Assembly (NCBI GenBank): GCA_045640565.1
Contig: JAZUFG010000021.1
Location: 1 to 21,513, forward strand
Origin: RGIG3159 sp045640565
GTDB lineage: Bacteria; Bacillota; Clostridia; Oscillospirales; Oscillospiraceae
Length of the DNA stretch: 21,513 nt
Direction: 5' to 3'
The notes under the pieces were generated by a model that worked only from the letters and a program-made list of their open reading frames with translations, was not told where the DNA came from and did not search any database. Each line of letters begins with the position of its first letter. The stretch's first letter is position 1. The translations under genes and the position numbers were made by a program. This document shows, piece after piece, positions 1 to 5,997 of the stretch.

Positions 1-251
1 ATTTGATATCCGCTGAATAGGACATAAATAACATAATAACGCCGCCGTTCGGGCGCACGCCTTAGGGATTTTTTGACCGCGATACCGGCAAGATACAAAT
101 ATTGCGAAGCGCTGATTTTCTCTCCTCCGGCTTGAATCTGATTATATTGCGGTTGAAAAACAAAAGGATGGACGGAAAAAAGCGAGAGGACGCAACGGGA
201 CAGCCATCTAAGGATTTTTTCTTGTCGGAACGGCAAAAAACGAAAAACTAT

Positions 252-290
252 ACCCGGGACAGAATCAATGCGTTCTATCCCGGGTTTGCT
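252..290. terminator. Rho-independent terminator-like hairpin, possibly bidirectional
   Basis: ACCCGGGA at 252-259 pairs with TCCCGGGT at 278-285. After one mismatch, AGAA at 261-264 pairs with TTCT at 273-276. The loop is 8 nt. A T-rich run follows on the plus strand, and on the minus strand the hairpin is followed by T-runs as well, so it could stop transcription from either side. The gene it serves is not certain: it is far from the 605 stop and may belong to a gene left of the window. Confidence 0.5.
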
Positions 291-362
291 TTTTATGAGA
301 ATAAGGTCTTGCTTTGCAAGGGGCTTTTTTATTGTTTTTTGCCTATTCGCGTTCTGTCACTC

Positions 363-490
363 AGCGTATCTATATACGCCTTCGCTCCAAAACGCGGATT
401 CCGCCTGCGCCTCTCTCCTTATCTGGCTATCCCTAATCCTCTCGCTTTTGCCTTTGCATGATTTCGGCTCTTAGCGTACCTATGTACGCC
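363..490. repeat. Two-copy intergenic repeat built around a GCGTA-N6-TACGC palindrome
   Basis: The palindrome occurs at 364-379 (spacer TCTATA) and again at 474-489 (spacer CCTATG), a period of 110 bp. Similar but diverged sequence follows each copy: a CTCCAAAA or GAGCCAAAA block and a CGC/GCG-rich block, then CTCTCTCC. This looks like a degenerate dispersed intergenic repeat. It has no coding potential that I can support. Confidence 0.45.
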
Positions 491-604
491 GACAGAGCCA
501 AAATCCCGCAATCTCGCGGTCCCTCTCTCCCTAAGGCGCACACCCGCTTGCGGGAGTGTCCTTTCAAACGCTCTGCAAACGGCGGCAATTCTTATGGAAA
601 AGAG

Positions 605-1162
605 TTATTCGTGCTTGATGCTTCCATCCGCATTAAAGACAGGAAGCTTTTCCAGGTAGGTCAGGTCCGGGCGATTCTGGGAATCTCCTTCCGCTAAAAC
701 CGCAAGGCGGCCGCAAATAATACCGCCGGCTGCATTTACCAGATTTTCCAAGGCACGAAGGGATTCTCCGGTGGAAATCACATCGTCCACGATCAAAACC
801 TTCTTACCTTTTATCTTCTCTGCATCATCCTTGGAAAGATACAGATGCTGCTCCTTGGCAGTCGTTATGGAATGGACGGTAACCTCAAAAGGATCCGGCA
901 TATACGCCTTGCGAGCCTTTCTCGCCAAAAGATAGGTGTTTCTTCCGGACTGACGGGCCATCTCGTGAATCAGAGGAATGCCCTTGGATTCAGCAGTAAT
1001 CATGTAATCAAAGTCCGGCGCAATATCCAAAAGTGCCTTGGCGCAGGCGCAGGTAAGCTCCACATCGCCAAAAACGACAAAGGCGGCGATATAAAGATCA
1101 TCCGTAATTTTGCAAAGGGGAAGATCACGCTTAACTCCGGCAATGTTCATTGTGTAATACAT
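605..1162 (-). CDS. Phosphoribosyltransferase (adenine phosphoribosyltransferase-like)
   Basis: This 185-residue type I phosphoribosyltransferase would join a nucleobase to PRPP in purine salvage or a related reaction. The PRPP-binding motif is clear at residues 122-134 (VLIVDDVISTGES), preceded by the family's usual central fold with ITAESKGIPL near 55-64. Size and motif fit adenine phosphoribosyltransferase or xanthine phosphoribosyltransferase; the base specificity cannot be read by eye, so I give no symbol. The start is supported by AGGAGG (minus strand, 1171-1176) 8 nt upstream of ATG. The gene lies 22 nt downstream of the M23 peptidase gene with no terminator between them, so the two are probably co-transcribed. 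A regulatory (PurR-like) role is less likely because there is no N-terminal DNA-binding domain. Confidence 0.85.
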   Translation of the reverse strand: MYYTMNIAGVKRDLPLCKITDDLYIAAFVVFGDVELTCACAKALLDIAPDFDYMITAESKGIPLIHEMARQSGRNTYLLARKARKAYMPDPFEVTVHSITTAKEQHLYLSKDDAEKIKGKKVLIVDDVISTGESLRALENLVNAAGGIICGRLAVLAEGDSQNRPDLTYLEKLPVFNADGSIKHE

Positions 1163-1184
1163 GGCAGAACCCTCCTGAAAATAT

Positions 1185-2579
1185 TTAAGGCAAATACGCC
1201 ACGGGATTTACATAGCTCCCGTTGACCATCATTCCTAAATGGAGATGTGCTCCGGTGCAGACACCGGTATCTCCGACATAACCAATCACCTGTCCCTGGG
1301 AAACAGACTGCCCTACGGAAACGCAGGGGGCAGACTGCATGTGCATATAAATCGTTGCAAATCCGTCTGCGTGGGATATGGTGCAATAATAACCGGCAGA
1401 ATCGCTATAGCTTGATGTAATAACGGTACCGGAGGCAGCAGCCACAATAGGATCACCTTTCCAGGCATCAATATCGATTCCGTCATGATGAATCTCGTAG
1501 CCGTAAACCGGGTGAACCCGATCCCCAAAGGGAGAGGTAATTGCGCCGGATGCAGGCCAAACAAAGCCAACAGAGGTCGGAGTAACGGGCTGCTCCGGCT
1601 CTTTTTCAGGTTCCTTTTCCGGTTCTTTTTCGGGCTCCTTCTCAGGTTCCTTTTCCGGCTCTTTTTCGGGTTCCTTCTCCGGCTCTTTTTTGGGTTCTTT
1701 TTCCTTTTCTTCCAGAATTCTTCTGGCTGCTTCTTCGGCAGCACGAATTCTGGCAGCCTCATTCTCCGAAAGGACAGCTTCCTCATAGGCCTGCTGAAGA
1801 ACTGCTATCCGCTGCATTGTCTCCTCCTGAAGCGCTTCACTCTCCAGCAGGAGCTGCCGCATCTCCTCAGATTCGCCGCTGAGCTCGTCGATAATCGCCT
1901 GGGCCTCCAGGCTCTCCTTCAGAAGCTCTTCCTCTTTCTCCATAAGGACGGCTTTTTCTTCCTCTACAATATTCTGCGCATCATAGAGTTCATCTTCGGC
2001 ATCCCGTACCGTCTGGGAAGCCTTCATCAGCTCCTTCAGCATTTTTTGGTCGGCAGAACGAATCTCTTCGATCCAATCTATCCGATCCAGCATTTCAGAG
2101 AAGGTTGCAGCCGAAAAAACGATATCCACATATGTGGCTTTTCCATCCTCTTCCATTTCACGGATACGCTGCTTGTAGCTCTCTACCAAATCGGACTCCG
2201 CCCGTTCGGCAGCCTTCAGCTCATTTCGCTTGATTTGAATCAAATCCTGATACTGAGCAATGACCGCTTCCACATTTTTTATTTCCTGCATGGTCAGGTT
2301 CATTTGACGGTCGATCACGGATTTCTTTTCAAAAACCGTAGCCTTTTTATTCTCCAGGCCGTCAATTTCTCCCTGCAGAGCTTCCCTCTCTTTGGCAAGG
2401 CCATCAGCCTCTTCCTGCAAAGAATCCAACTGCGCATGTATATCCGAAGAAGAAGCAGCAAAAACCAAAGGAAGCACAGAAGCAACCAAACCAATCAGCA
2501 TAATAGCCGAAAGGACAATGGCCACCAGGCGTTTCACCATATCCTTTGAGGATTTTGTCTTTTGGGGGGCTTTTTTCAT
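1185..2579 (-). CDS. Secreted coiled-coil M23 family murein endopeptidase
   Basis: The 464-residue product has a basic N-terminus and a hydrophobic segment at about 17-42, a signal peptide or anchor. A long Glu/Lys-rich coiled coil (about 45-290) resembles the N-terminal part of EnvC/PcsB-type wall hydrolases. A low-complexity EPEK linker follows (about 295-329). The C-terminus (about 340-464) is a LytM/M23 zinc peptidase domain with all expected ligands: H365 and D369 (HDGID), H413, and the HLH pair H445/H447. It probably cleaves peptide cross-links in peptidoglycan, with the coiled coil controlling activity or docking to a division complex such as FtsEX; the last point is family inference. 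It is the first gene of a two-gene unit with the phosphoribosyltransferase. A promoter lies at 2644-2672. Confidence 0.93.
   Translation of the reverse strand: MKKAPQKTKSSKDMVKRLVAIVLSAIMLIGLVASVLPLVFAASSSDIHAQLDSLQEEADGLAKEREALQGEIDGLENKKATVFEKKSVIDRQMNLTMQEIKNVEAVIAQYQDLIQIKRNELKAAERAESDLVESYKQRIREMEEDGKATYVDIVFSAATFSEMLDRIDWIEEIRSADQKMLKELMKASQTVRDAEDELYDAQNIVEEEKAVLMEKEEELLKESLEAQAIIDELSGESEEMRQLLLESEALQEETMQRIAVLQQAYEEAVLSENEAARIRAAEEAARRILEEKEKEPKKEPEKEPEKEPEKEPEKEPEKEPEKEPEKEPEQPVTPTSVGFVWPASGAITSPFGDRVHPVYGYEIHHDGIDIDAWKGDPIVAAASGTVITSSYSDSAGYYCTISHADGFATIYMHMQSAPCVSVGQSVSQGQVIGYVGDTGVCTGAHLHLGMMVNGSYVNPVAYLP
1597..1704 (-). repeat. Nine tandem 12-bp units encoding the EPEK linker
   Basis: Nine consecutive 12-bp units run from 1597 to 1704 inside the M23 gene (plus-strand form GGYTCYTTYTCN with small variations). 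Each unit encodes Glu-Pro-Glu-Lys or a near variant. Units differ at synonymous positions, so the array is not freshly expanded, but it is a likely site of copy-number change by slippage. The Pro/Glu/Lys string is an extended, charged spacer between the coiled coil and the catalytic domain. Confidence 0.9.
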
Positions 2580-2643
2580 ATCAATACCTAACTAATTCTG
2601 AAAAGAAAATACAATAAATGCTTTAGAAAAACACGCTGTGGTT

Positions 2644-2672
2644 ATTATACTGAAAAACGAAAAAGAATTCAA
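2644..2672 (-). promoter_or_regulatory. Sigma-A-type promoter for the M23/phosphoribosyltransferase unit
   Basis: On the minus strand, TTGAAT (2667-2672) and a consensus TATAAT (2644-2649) are separated by exactly 17 nt. The -10 box is about 65 nt upstream of the M23 start at 2579. The ribosome binding site of that gene is weak (TAGGT). Confidence 0.7.
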
Positions 2673-2705
2673 GGAAAACTATCTTATTTCCATCTGTATC
2701 GTATT

Positions 2706-3389
2706 CTATGAAATATCCTTAAAACTCAAAGAAAAAATCTCTTTCTCCGCATGCGGGCCAATCCGTTTTTTCAAAAAAGTCATAGCCTCATCAATTCTGG
2801 GAGGCCGGGAATCCGGATCATGGCAATCGCTGCCGAGGCAAAGCAGTTCTCCGGCTTCCAGCATACGAAGTGCCTTTCTTTTGGTTCCGAACTGCAAAAA
2901 CGCATCTGCATTCACCTGAAAACGAATGCCCCGATCCAAAAGTGCTTCCCAGGTCCTATCCTTTTGAAAAGAAAAATAGCGGTCCACATGGGCAAGAAGG
3001 AGGTCAAAATGAGAACTGAGATCCAACAGTTCTCCGATGGAATACTCCGTCCATTTCTGGAAGGGCATCTCCAAAAGAAGCAGCCTGCTCTCTCCCAGAC
3101 ATAATTGAGACAGGCCCTCCATTTTGGCCATTCCACTCCAATAATATACCTCGGCCCCTAAACGAAAATCCGGATCGTTCTCCCCGCAGACTGCCTGCAG
3201 TGCGGAAAAGGACCTCTCTCTCTTTTCCAGAAAGGAAGAAAGAGACTGACGATTGGCATAAAAATGGGGTGTCAGGGCCACCTCCGAAACTCCCTGCTGA
3301 ATCAGAGAATCCAAAAGGCGTCTGCTCACCTCCGGAGAGGATGCGCCGTCATCGATATTCGGAAGAATATGTGTATGAAAATCCGTCAT
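2706..3389 (-). CDS. PHP-domain tyrosine-protein phosphatase, CpsB/YwqE-like
   Basis: The 227-residue product matches the CpsB/YwqE/Wzb-type PHP phosphatases, Mn-dependent enzymes that dephosphorylate tyrosine kinases controlling capsule or exopolysaccharide synthesis. Visible metal-site elements, counted from the chosen start, are H5 and H7 (DFHTHILPNIDDG), H42 (TPHF), E80 (GAEVYY), H134 (AHVDRY) and D188/H190 (GSDCHD). The frame stays open upstream to 3554, but the extra 55 residues are unlike the family and overlap the promoter region. The ATG at 3389 puts MTDFHTH at the N-terminus, as expected, with GAGAGG just upstream. No partner CpsC/CpsD kinase is in the window. It is divergent from galE, which fits a polysaccharide theme, though the target is unknown. 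Confidence 0.88.
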   Translation of the reverse strand: MTDFHTHILPNIDDGASSPEVSRRLLDSLIQQGVSEVALTPHFYANRQSLSSFLEKRERSFSALQAVCGENDPDFRLGAEVYYWSGMAKMEGLSQLCLGESRLLLLEMPFQKWTEYSIGELLDLSSHFDLLLAHVDRYFSFQKDRTWEALLDRGIRFQVNADAFLQFGTKRKALRMLEAGELLCLGSDCHDPDSRPPRIDEAMTFLKKRIGPHAEKEIFSLSFKDIS

Positions 3390-3440
3390 CCTGACCTCTC
3401 TCAGTTCATCATACGGGGCTTTTACCCTGAAATCCCCGCT

Positions 3441-3469
3441 ATTATACAATTTTCTCCGGACGAAAGCAA
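3441..3469 (-). promoter_or_regulatory. Promoter for the PHP phosphatase
   Basis: On the minus strand, TTGCTT (3464-3469) and consensus TATAAT (3441-3446) are spaced by 17 nt. This sits about 50 nt upstream of the chosen start at 3389 and supports that start over the longer frame, whose first ATG at 3554 would lie upstream of the promoter. Confidence 0.65.
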
Positions 3470-3491
3470 GAATTTCTCCAATTTTTTCCAT

Positions 3492-3520
3492 TTGACAAAA
3501 AAGCATGAAAAAGGTAAACT
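3492..3520 (+). promoter_or_regulatory. Promoter for galE
   Basis: Consensus TTGACA (3492-3497) is followed after 17 nt by TAAACT (3515-3520). Transcription would start near 3527, giving a leader of about 33 nt. A ribosome binding site AAGGAA lies at 3545-3550. The promoter is back to back with the PHP phosphatase promoter. Confidence 0.75.
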
Positions 3521-3559
3521 TTAACTGGATAAAGAACAATCGGAAAGGAAACATTTGCT

Positions 3560-4585
3560 ATGTCCGTTTTGGTTACCGGCGGTGCCGGATACATTGGAAG
3601 CCATACTTGCCTGGAACTCCTGAAAGCAGGATTTGATATCCTTGTTGCAGATAATTTCTGCAACTCCAGCCCGGTTTCCCTCAAACGTGTTGAGAAAATC
3701 ACCGGCAAAAAGGCACCTTATATTACGATAGATCTCTGTGATGAAGCTGCTACGGAAGCTCTTTTTGCAGCGCATCCGGAAATTGACAGCGTCATCCATT
3801 TTGCCGGTCTGAAGGCCGTCGGAGAAAGCTGCAAGCTCCCCCTCCTCTACTACGGGAACAATCTCGGCTCCACCATTTCCCTTCTCAAGGCCATGGAAAA
3901 ACATGGCGTGAAAAATTTTGTTTTCTCCTCATCCGCAACCGTATACGGGCAGGCAGAGGTCATGCCCATACGGGAAGACTTCCCCACCTCCGCAACAAAT
4001 CCTTATGGCTATACCAAGCTTTCCATTGAGCACATCCTGACGGACTGCTGCAAGGCAGACCCCAAACTGAATGTTGCTCTTCTTCGCTATTTCAATCCCA
4101 TCGGTGCCCATCCCTCCGGGGAAATCGGTGAAGACCCCAAGGGCATTCCCAATAATCTCGTCCCCTACATTGCCCGTGTTGCCGTTGGTAAACTGGACCG
4201 GCTTCATGTTTTCGGAAACGATTACCCCACGCCTGACGGTACCGGCGTCCGGGATTATATCCACGTAGTTGACTTGGCAAAGGGACATATTGCCGCTCTT
4301 CGCAAGCTTCAGACAAATCCCGGCCTAATTACCGTCAATTTGGGAACGGGACGCGGTTACAGCGTTCTTGAAGTCGTGCAGGCATACGAAAAAGCCTGCG
4401 GTAAAGAAATTCCCTATACCATTGAGGAGCGCCGCTCCGGAGACATCGCCGTCTGCTATGCGGACCCGACAAAGGCGGAAAAGGAGCTTGGATGGAAAGC
4501 AGAATACGGGATCGCGGAAATGTGCCGGGATTCCTGGAATTTCCAAAGCAAGAATCCGGATGGCTATCCCGCCCAGGTTCTCTGA
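3560..4585 (+). CDS. galE: UDP-glucose 4-epimerase
   Basis: This 341-residue extended short-chain dehydrogenase interconverts UDP-glucose and UDP-galactose, linking galactose use to sugar-nucleotide supply for surface polysaccharides. It has the N-terminal NAD-binding motif GGAGYIG (7-13), the HFAGLKAVGES segment (80-90), the catalytic Ser block SSSATVYG (123-130) and the Y149-x3-K153 pair. Downstream come the RYFNPIGAHPSG and RDYIHVVDLA signatures of GalE. The length is normal and the frame is intact. A good promoter and ribosome binding site precede it. Its own terminator appears to be split by the insertion that follows: the left stem arm is at 4602-4611 and the right arm with T-run now lies at 5882-5896. 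Confidence 0.97.
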   Translation: MSVLVTGGAGYIGSHTCLELLKAGFDILVADNFCNSSPVSLKRVEKITGKKAPYITIDLCDEAATEALFAAHPEIDSVIHFAGLKAVGESCKLPLLYYGNNLGSTISLLKAMEKHGVKNFVFSSSATVYGQAEVMPIREDFPTSATNPYGYTKLSIEHILTDCCKADPKLNVALLRYFNPIGAHPSGEIGEDPKGIPNNLVPYIARVAVGKLDRLHVFGNDYPTPDGTGVRDYIHVVDLAKGHIAALRKLQTNPGLITVNLGTGRGYSVLEVVQAYEKACGKEIPYTIEERRSGDIAVCYADPTKAEKELGWKAEYGIAEMCRDSWNFQSKNPDGYPAQVL

Positions 4586-4601
4586 TTTCTTTCTTAAAAA
4601 T

Positions 4602-4624
4602 AGCGCAGCCGTGTGATACCGCGG
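4602..4624 (+). terminator. Left half of the disrupted galE terminator plus left copy of a 10-bp direct repeat
   Basis: AGCGCAGCCG at 4602-4611 is the 5' arm of a terminator whose 3' arm (CGGCTGTGCT followed by T-run) is now at 5882-5896. The direct repeat GATACCGCGG occupies 4615-4624 here and 5875-5884 on the right. Joining 4624 directly to 5885 rebuilds a 10-bp stem (one G-U pair) with a 10-nt loop and six T, 17 nt after the galE stop. Confidence 0.65.
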
Positions 4625-4705
4625 ATGGATAAGGAAGTATTGGGGTTGTTCGGTAAAATTTAATATGCCGATATATCGACAAATCCGGATTCGTGGAGGT
4701 AAATG

Positions 4706-5143
4706 ATGAGAGCGCCGTATCAAATATTAGCAATACCATACAAAAGAACTACGGAGCTTTTATTCTGCATTTTTCGCCGAGCGGATTGCGACCAATACCA
4801 ATTTGTAGCAGGCGGTGGTGAAGACAATGAATCGCCTCTTGACGCAGCCGTTCGGGAAATAAGAGAAGAAGCCGGTGTAACAGCAGCATCAGTCATTTCA
4901 CTTTCATCAATGGCATATCTCCCTGTAAATGTGATTTCGGAAAAACATAGGAGATTATGGAGTAAAGACATATATGTTATTCCCGAGTATGCGTTTGGTT
5001 TTGAATGTGATAAAGGTATCAGTTTGTCAGATGAGCACATTGACTTTGAATGGCTAAATTATGATGAAGCAAAATCAAGATTAACTTGGGACTCGAATAA
5101 GACTGCACTATATGAGTTGAACTGTCGTTTGCTTGCAGAATGA
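4706..5143 (+). CDS. Nudix hydrolase
   Basis: The 145-residue product has a complete Nudix box: G, five residues, E, seven residues, then REIREEAGV, starting at about residue 36. It would hydrolyse a nucleoside diphosphate linked to another group; the fold and length recall small dNTP or dihydroneopterin-triphosphate pyrophosphatases, but the substrate cannot be told. Two ATG codons are adjacent (4703 and 4706). GGAGGT at 4695-4700 is only 2 nt from the first and 5 nt from the second, so 4706 is preferred. Its stop overlaps the ATG of the RAYT gene (ATGA at 5140-5143). Base composition is A/T-rich relative to neighbours, consistent with transfer. Confidence 0.88.
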   Translation: MRAPYQILAIPYKRTTELLFCIFRRADCDQYQFVAGGGEDNESPLDAAVREIREEAGVTAASVISLSSMAYLPVNVISEKHRRLWSKDIYVIPEYAFGFECDKGISLSDEHIDFEWLNYDEAKSRLTWDSNKTALYELNCRLLAE

Positions 5144-5652
5144 CAATTCCAGATTTGTATTATTCGGATGTCGATACTGACAATATGGAAACGCGAAAAC
5201 AGAATCGATTAAAAGAATATGATTACTCGCAAAACGGGTATTATTTCATAACGATTTGCACGACAGAAAAAAGCAAACTATTATGCGATATATCCGTAGG
5301 GGCGAACTGTGTTCGCCCGAAAACGGCTCTGTCTGAAATCGGAAAGCTTGTTGATGAAAATATCGGCCGGTTAAACAGTATTTACGAAAATGTGCGAGTT
5401 GATAAATACGTTGTGATGCCAAACCACGTTCATTTGATTCTGGTAATACAAAGCGGGCGAACACAGTTCGCCCCTACGGTGTCGCGCATTATGAAACAGT
5501 TTAAGGGAAAAATCACAAAACAAGTCGGTTTTTGCATTTGGCAGAAATCCTTTTATGATCATGTTATTCGTGACGAAAAGGATTATTTGCGAATTTGGGA
5601 ATATATCGAAAACAATCCCGGGAAATGGGCAGAGGACAAGTATTTTATTTAA
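5140..5652 (+). CDS. REP-associated tyrosine transposase (RAYT, Y1/HUH family)
   Basis: The product (170 residues) matches the IS200-like Y1 transposases that act on REP hairpins. The N-terminal block RLKEYDYSQNGYYFITIC (23-40) is typical. The HUH metal-binding pair lies in VVMPNHVHLI (H96 and H98). The likely nucleophile is Y155 in the C-terminal helix EYIENNP. By family knowledge such enzymes nick and join single-stranded DNA beside REP hairpins. The ATG at 5140 overlaps the Nudix stop, suggesting coupled translation; the family's usual start would be Met16 (5185). Neither has a good ribosome binding site. Two perfect inverted copies of a 26-bp REP-like sequence lie inside the frame, encoding VGANCVRP and GRTQFAPT inserts between conserved blocks. 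The frame is intact, so activity is possible. Confidence 0.87.
   Translation: MTIPDLYYSDVDTDNMETRKQNRLKEYDYSQNGYYFITICTTEKSKLLCDISVGANCVRPKTALSEIGKLVDENIGRLNSIYENVRVDKYVVMPNHVHLILVIQSGRTQFAPTVSRIMKQFKGKITKQVGFCIWQKSFYDHVIRDEKDYLRIWEYIENNPGKWAEDKYFI
5294..5319 (+). repeat. REP-like hairpin repeat, copy 1, inside the RAYT gene
   Basis: This 26-bp sequence is the exact reverse complement of 5454-5479. It contains its own perfect 8-bp stem, GGGCGAAC and GTTCGCCC, around the 3-nt loop TGT, flanked by a CCGTAG tail. The tail-plus-short-hairpin form is that of REP sequences mobilised by RAYT enzymes. It is read through in frame (VGANCVRP). Confidence 0.85.
5454..5479 (-). repeat. REP-like hairpin repeat, copy 2 (inverted), inside the RAYT gene
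   Basis: This is the exact inverted partner of 5294-5319, separated from it by 134 bp. Two inverted REPs with a spacer is the arrangement called a REPIN. Read in frame it encodes GRTQFAPT, between the HUH block and the FKGKITK block. The match ends exactly at 26 bp on both sides. Confidence 0.85.
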
Positions 5653-5687
5653 CAGACAAATCCCGATAGGTCGAGCTAAAAGAAACA

Positions 5688-5720
5688 ACCCGCTGAAAAG
5701 GGAACTCTTTTTCAGCGGGT
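5688..5720 (+). terminator. Terminator hairpin after the RAYT gene
   Basis: A perfect 12-bp stem (ACCCGCTGAAAA at 5688-5699 with its complement at 5709-5720) encloses a 9-nt loop. The following T-tract is weak (ATCTTTGTCT). It sits 35 nt after the RAYT stop and may now also end galE read-through. Confidence 0.65.
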
Positions 5721-5874
5721 ATCTTTGTCTCATATCATAGCAAGCAGGGAAACAATATATATTTTCCCGCTTAAAGCCGAATTGCATCGGCATGTTATTT
5801 TAAGGGCAAGCCCCTAATACCCCCACAGCAAGAAAAAATAAATGGGAGAAATACTTCCTTATCGCCCCGTAGAG

Positions 5875-5896
5875 GATACCGCGGCTGTGCTTTTTT
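5875..5896 (+). terminator. Right half of the disrupted galE terminator plus right copy of the direct repeat
   Basis: GATACCGCGG (5875-5884) repeats the left copy. CGGCTGTGCT (5882-5891) followed by six T (5891-5896) is the 3' arm and tail that complement AGCGCAGCCG at 4602-4611, 1.27 kb away. It has no partner nearby, so it is probably inactive as a terminator unless it pairs across the insert. Confidence 0.6.
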
Positions 5897-5932
5897 CTTC
5901 GCACCATATTCGCTCTGAATTATTTTCAGCTA

Positions 5933-5961
5933 TTGCGAAAACTCTGTTTTTTATATAAAAT
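5933..5961 (+). promoter_or_regulatory. Probable promoter of the kinase/BMP/phosphoesterase/HAD operon
   Basis: TTGCGA (5933-5938) and TAAAAT (5956-5961) are separated by 17 nt, about 37 nt upstream of the first start at 5998. The area is A/T-rich and no better promoter is visible. GGAGG at 5988-5992 is the ribosome binding site. Confidence 0.5.
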
Positions 5962-5997
5962 AGATTCAAAAGAACTTCCCTACAAACGGAGGCCTAT

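Larger units (their letters stand above)
1..604. other. Non-coding region left of the phosphoribosyltransferase gene
   Basis: I see no convincing gene in this stretch. The open frames here have no ribosome binding site and no recognisable protein family. It holds a strong hairpin at 252-285, a smaller hairpin at 308-320 (CTTGC, loop TTT, GCAAG) followed by GGGC and six T, and a two-copy palindromic repeat at 363-490. A weak hairpin at 539-559 lies just beyond the stop of the minus-strand gene ending at 605. Confidence 0.6.
4625..5884. mobile_element. Inserted segment (about 1.26 kb) with Nudix and RAYT genes
   Basis: The segment is bounded by the 10-bp direct repeat GATACCGCGG (4615-4624 and 5875-5884). 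Just inside is a perfect 14-bp inverted repeat: GATAAGGAAGTATT at 4628-4641 and its complement at 5850-5863. The interior is visibly more A/T-rich and uses more AAA/ATA/TTA codons than galE or the downstream operon. It contains a Nudix hydrolase, a REP-associated tyrosine transposase and a terminator. The inverted repeats lie 3 nt from the left direct repeat but 11 nt from the right one, so the exact ends are uncertain. RAYT enzymes are not known to make target duplications, so the agent that moved this segment may be another transposase acting in trans. Confidence 0.6.
5653..5997. other. Intergenic region between RAYT and the kinase operon
   Basis: No gene is visible in these 345 bases. In order they hold the terminator at 5688-5720, an imperfect hairpin at 5742-5772 (AAGCAGGGAAA against TTTCCCGCTT), the right inverted repeat (5850-5863), the right direct repeat (5875-5884), the displaced right arm of the galE terminator with its T-run (5882-5896), and the promoter of the next operon. 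Confidence 0.7.

Noticed and set aside
102..697. Small open frames in the left intergenic region
   Set aside because: They have no ribosome binding site, low-complexity composition, and run across hairpins and the palindromic repeat.
1485..2549. Long plus-strand open frame (354 codons) rich in Phe and Leu opposite the M23 gene
   Set aside because: It is the antisense shadow of the Glu/Lys-rich coiled coil and EPEK repeat, which read as Phe/Leu on the other strand. It has no ribosome binding site or family resemblance.
3390..3554. 55-codon N-terminal extension of the PHP phosphatase
   Set aside because: The extension is unlike the family, lies across a good promoter for the shorter gene, and the metal motif HTH belongs at the N-terminus.
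4670..4679. CGATATATCG palindrome upstream of the Nudix gene as an operator
   Set aside because: A single A/T-rich 10-bp palindrome is expected by chance, and no regulator gene is nearby.
5294..5479. CRISPR array or IS-end interpretation of the two REP-like copies
   Set aside because: Only two copies exist, they are inverted rather than direct, and each is a hairpin with a short tail, as REPs are.
5742..5772. Hairpin AAGCAGGGAAA / TTTCCCGCTT as a second RAYT terminator
   Set aside because: The stem has a bulge and is followed by TAAAG rather than a T-run, so it is left as an unassigned hairpin.
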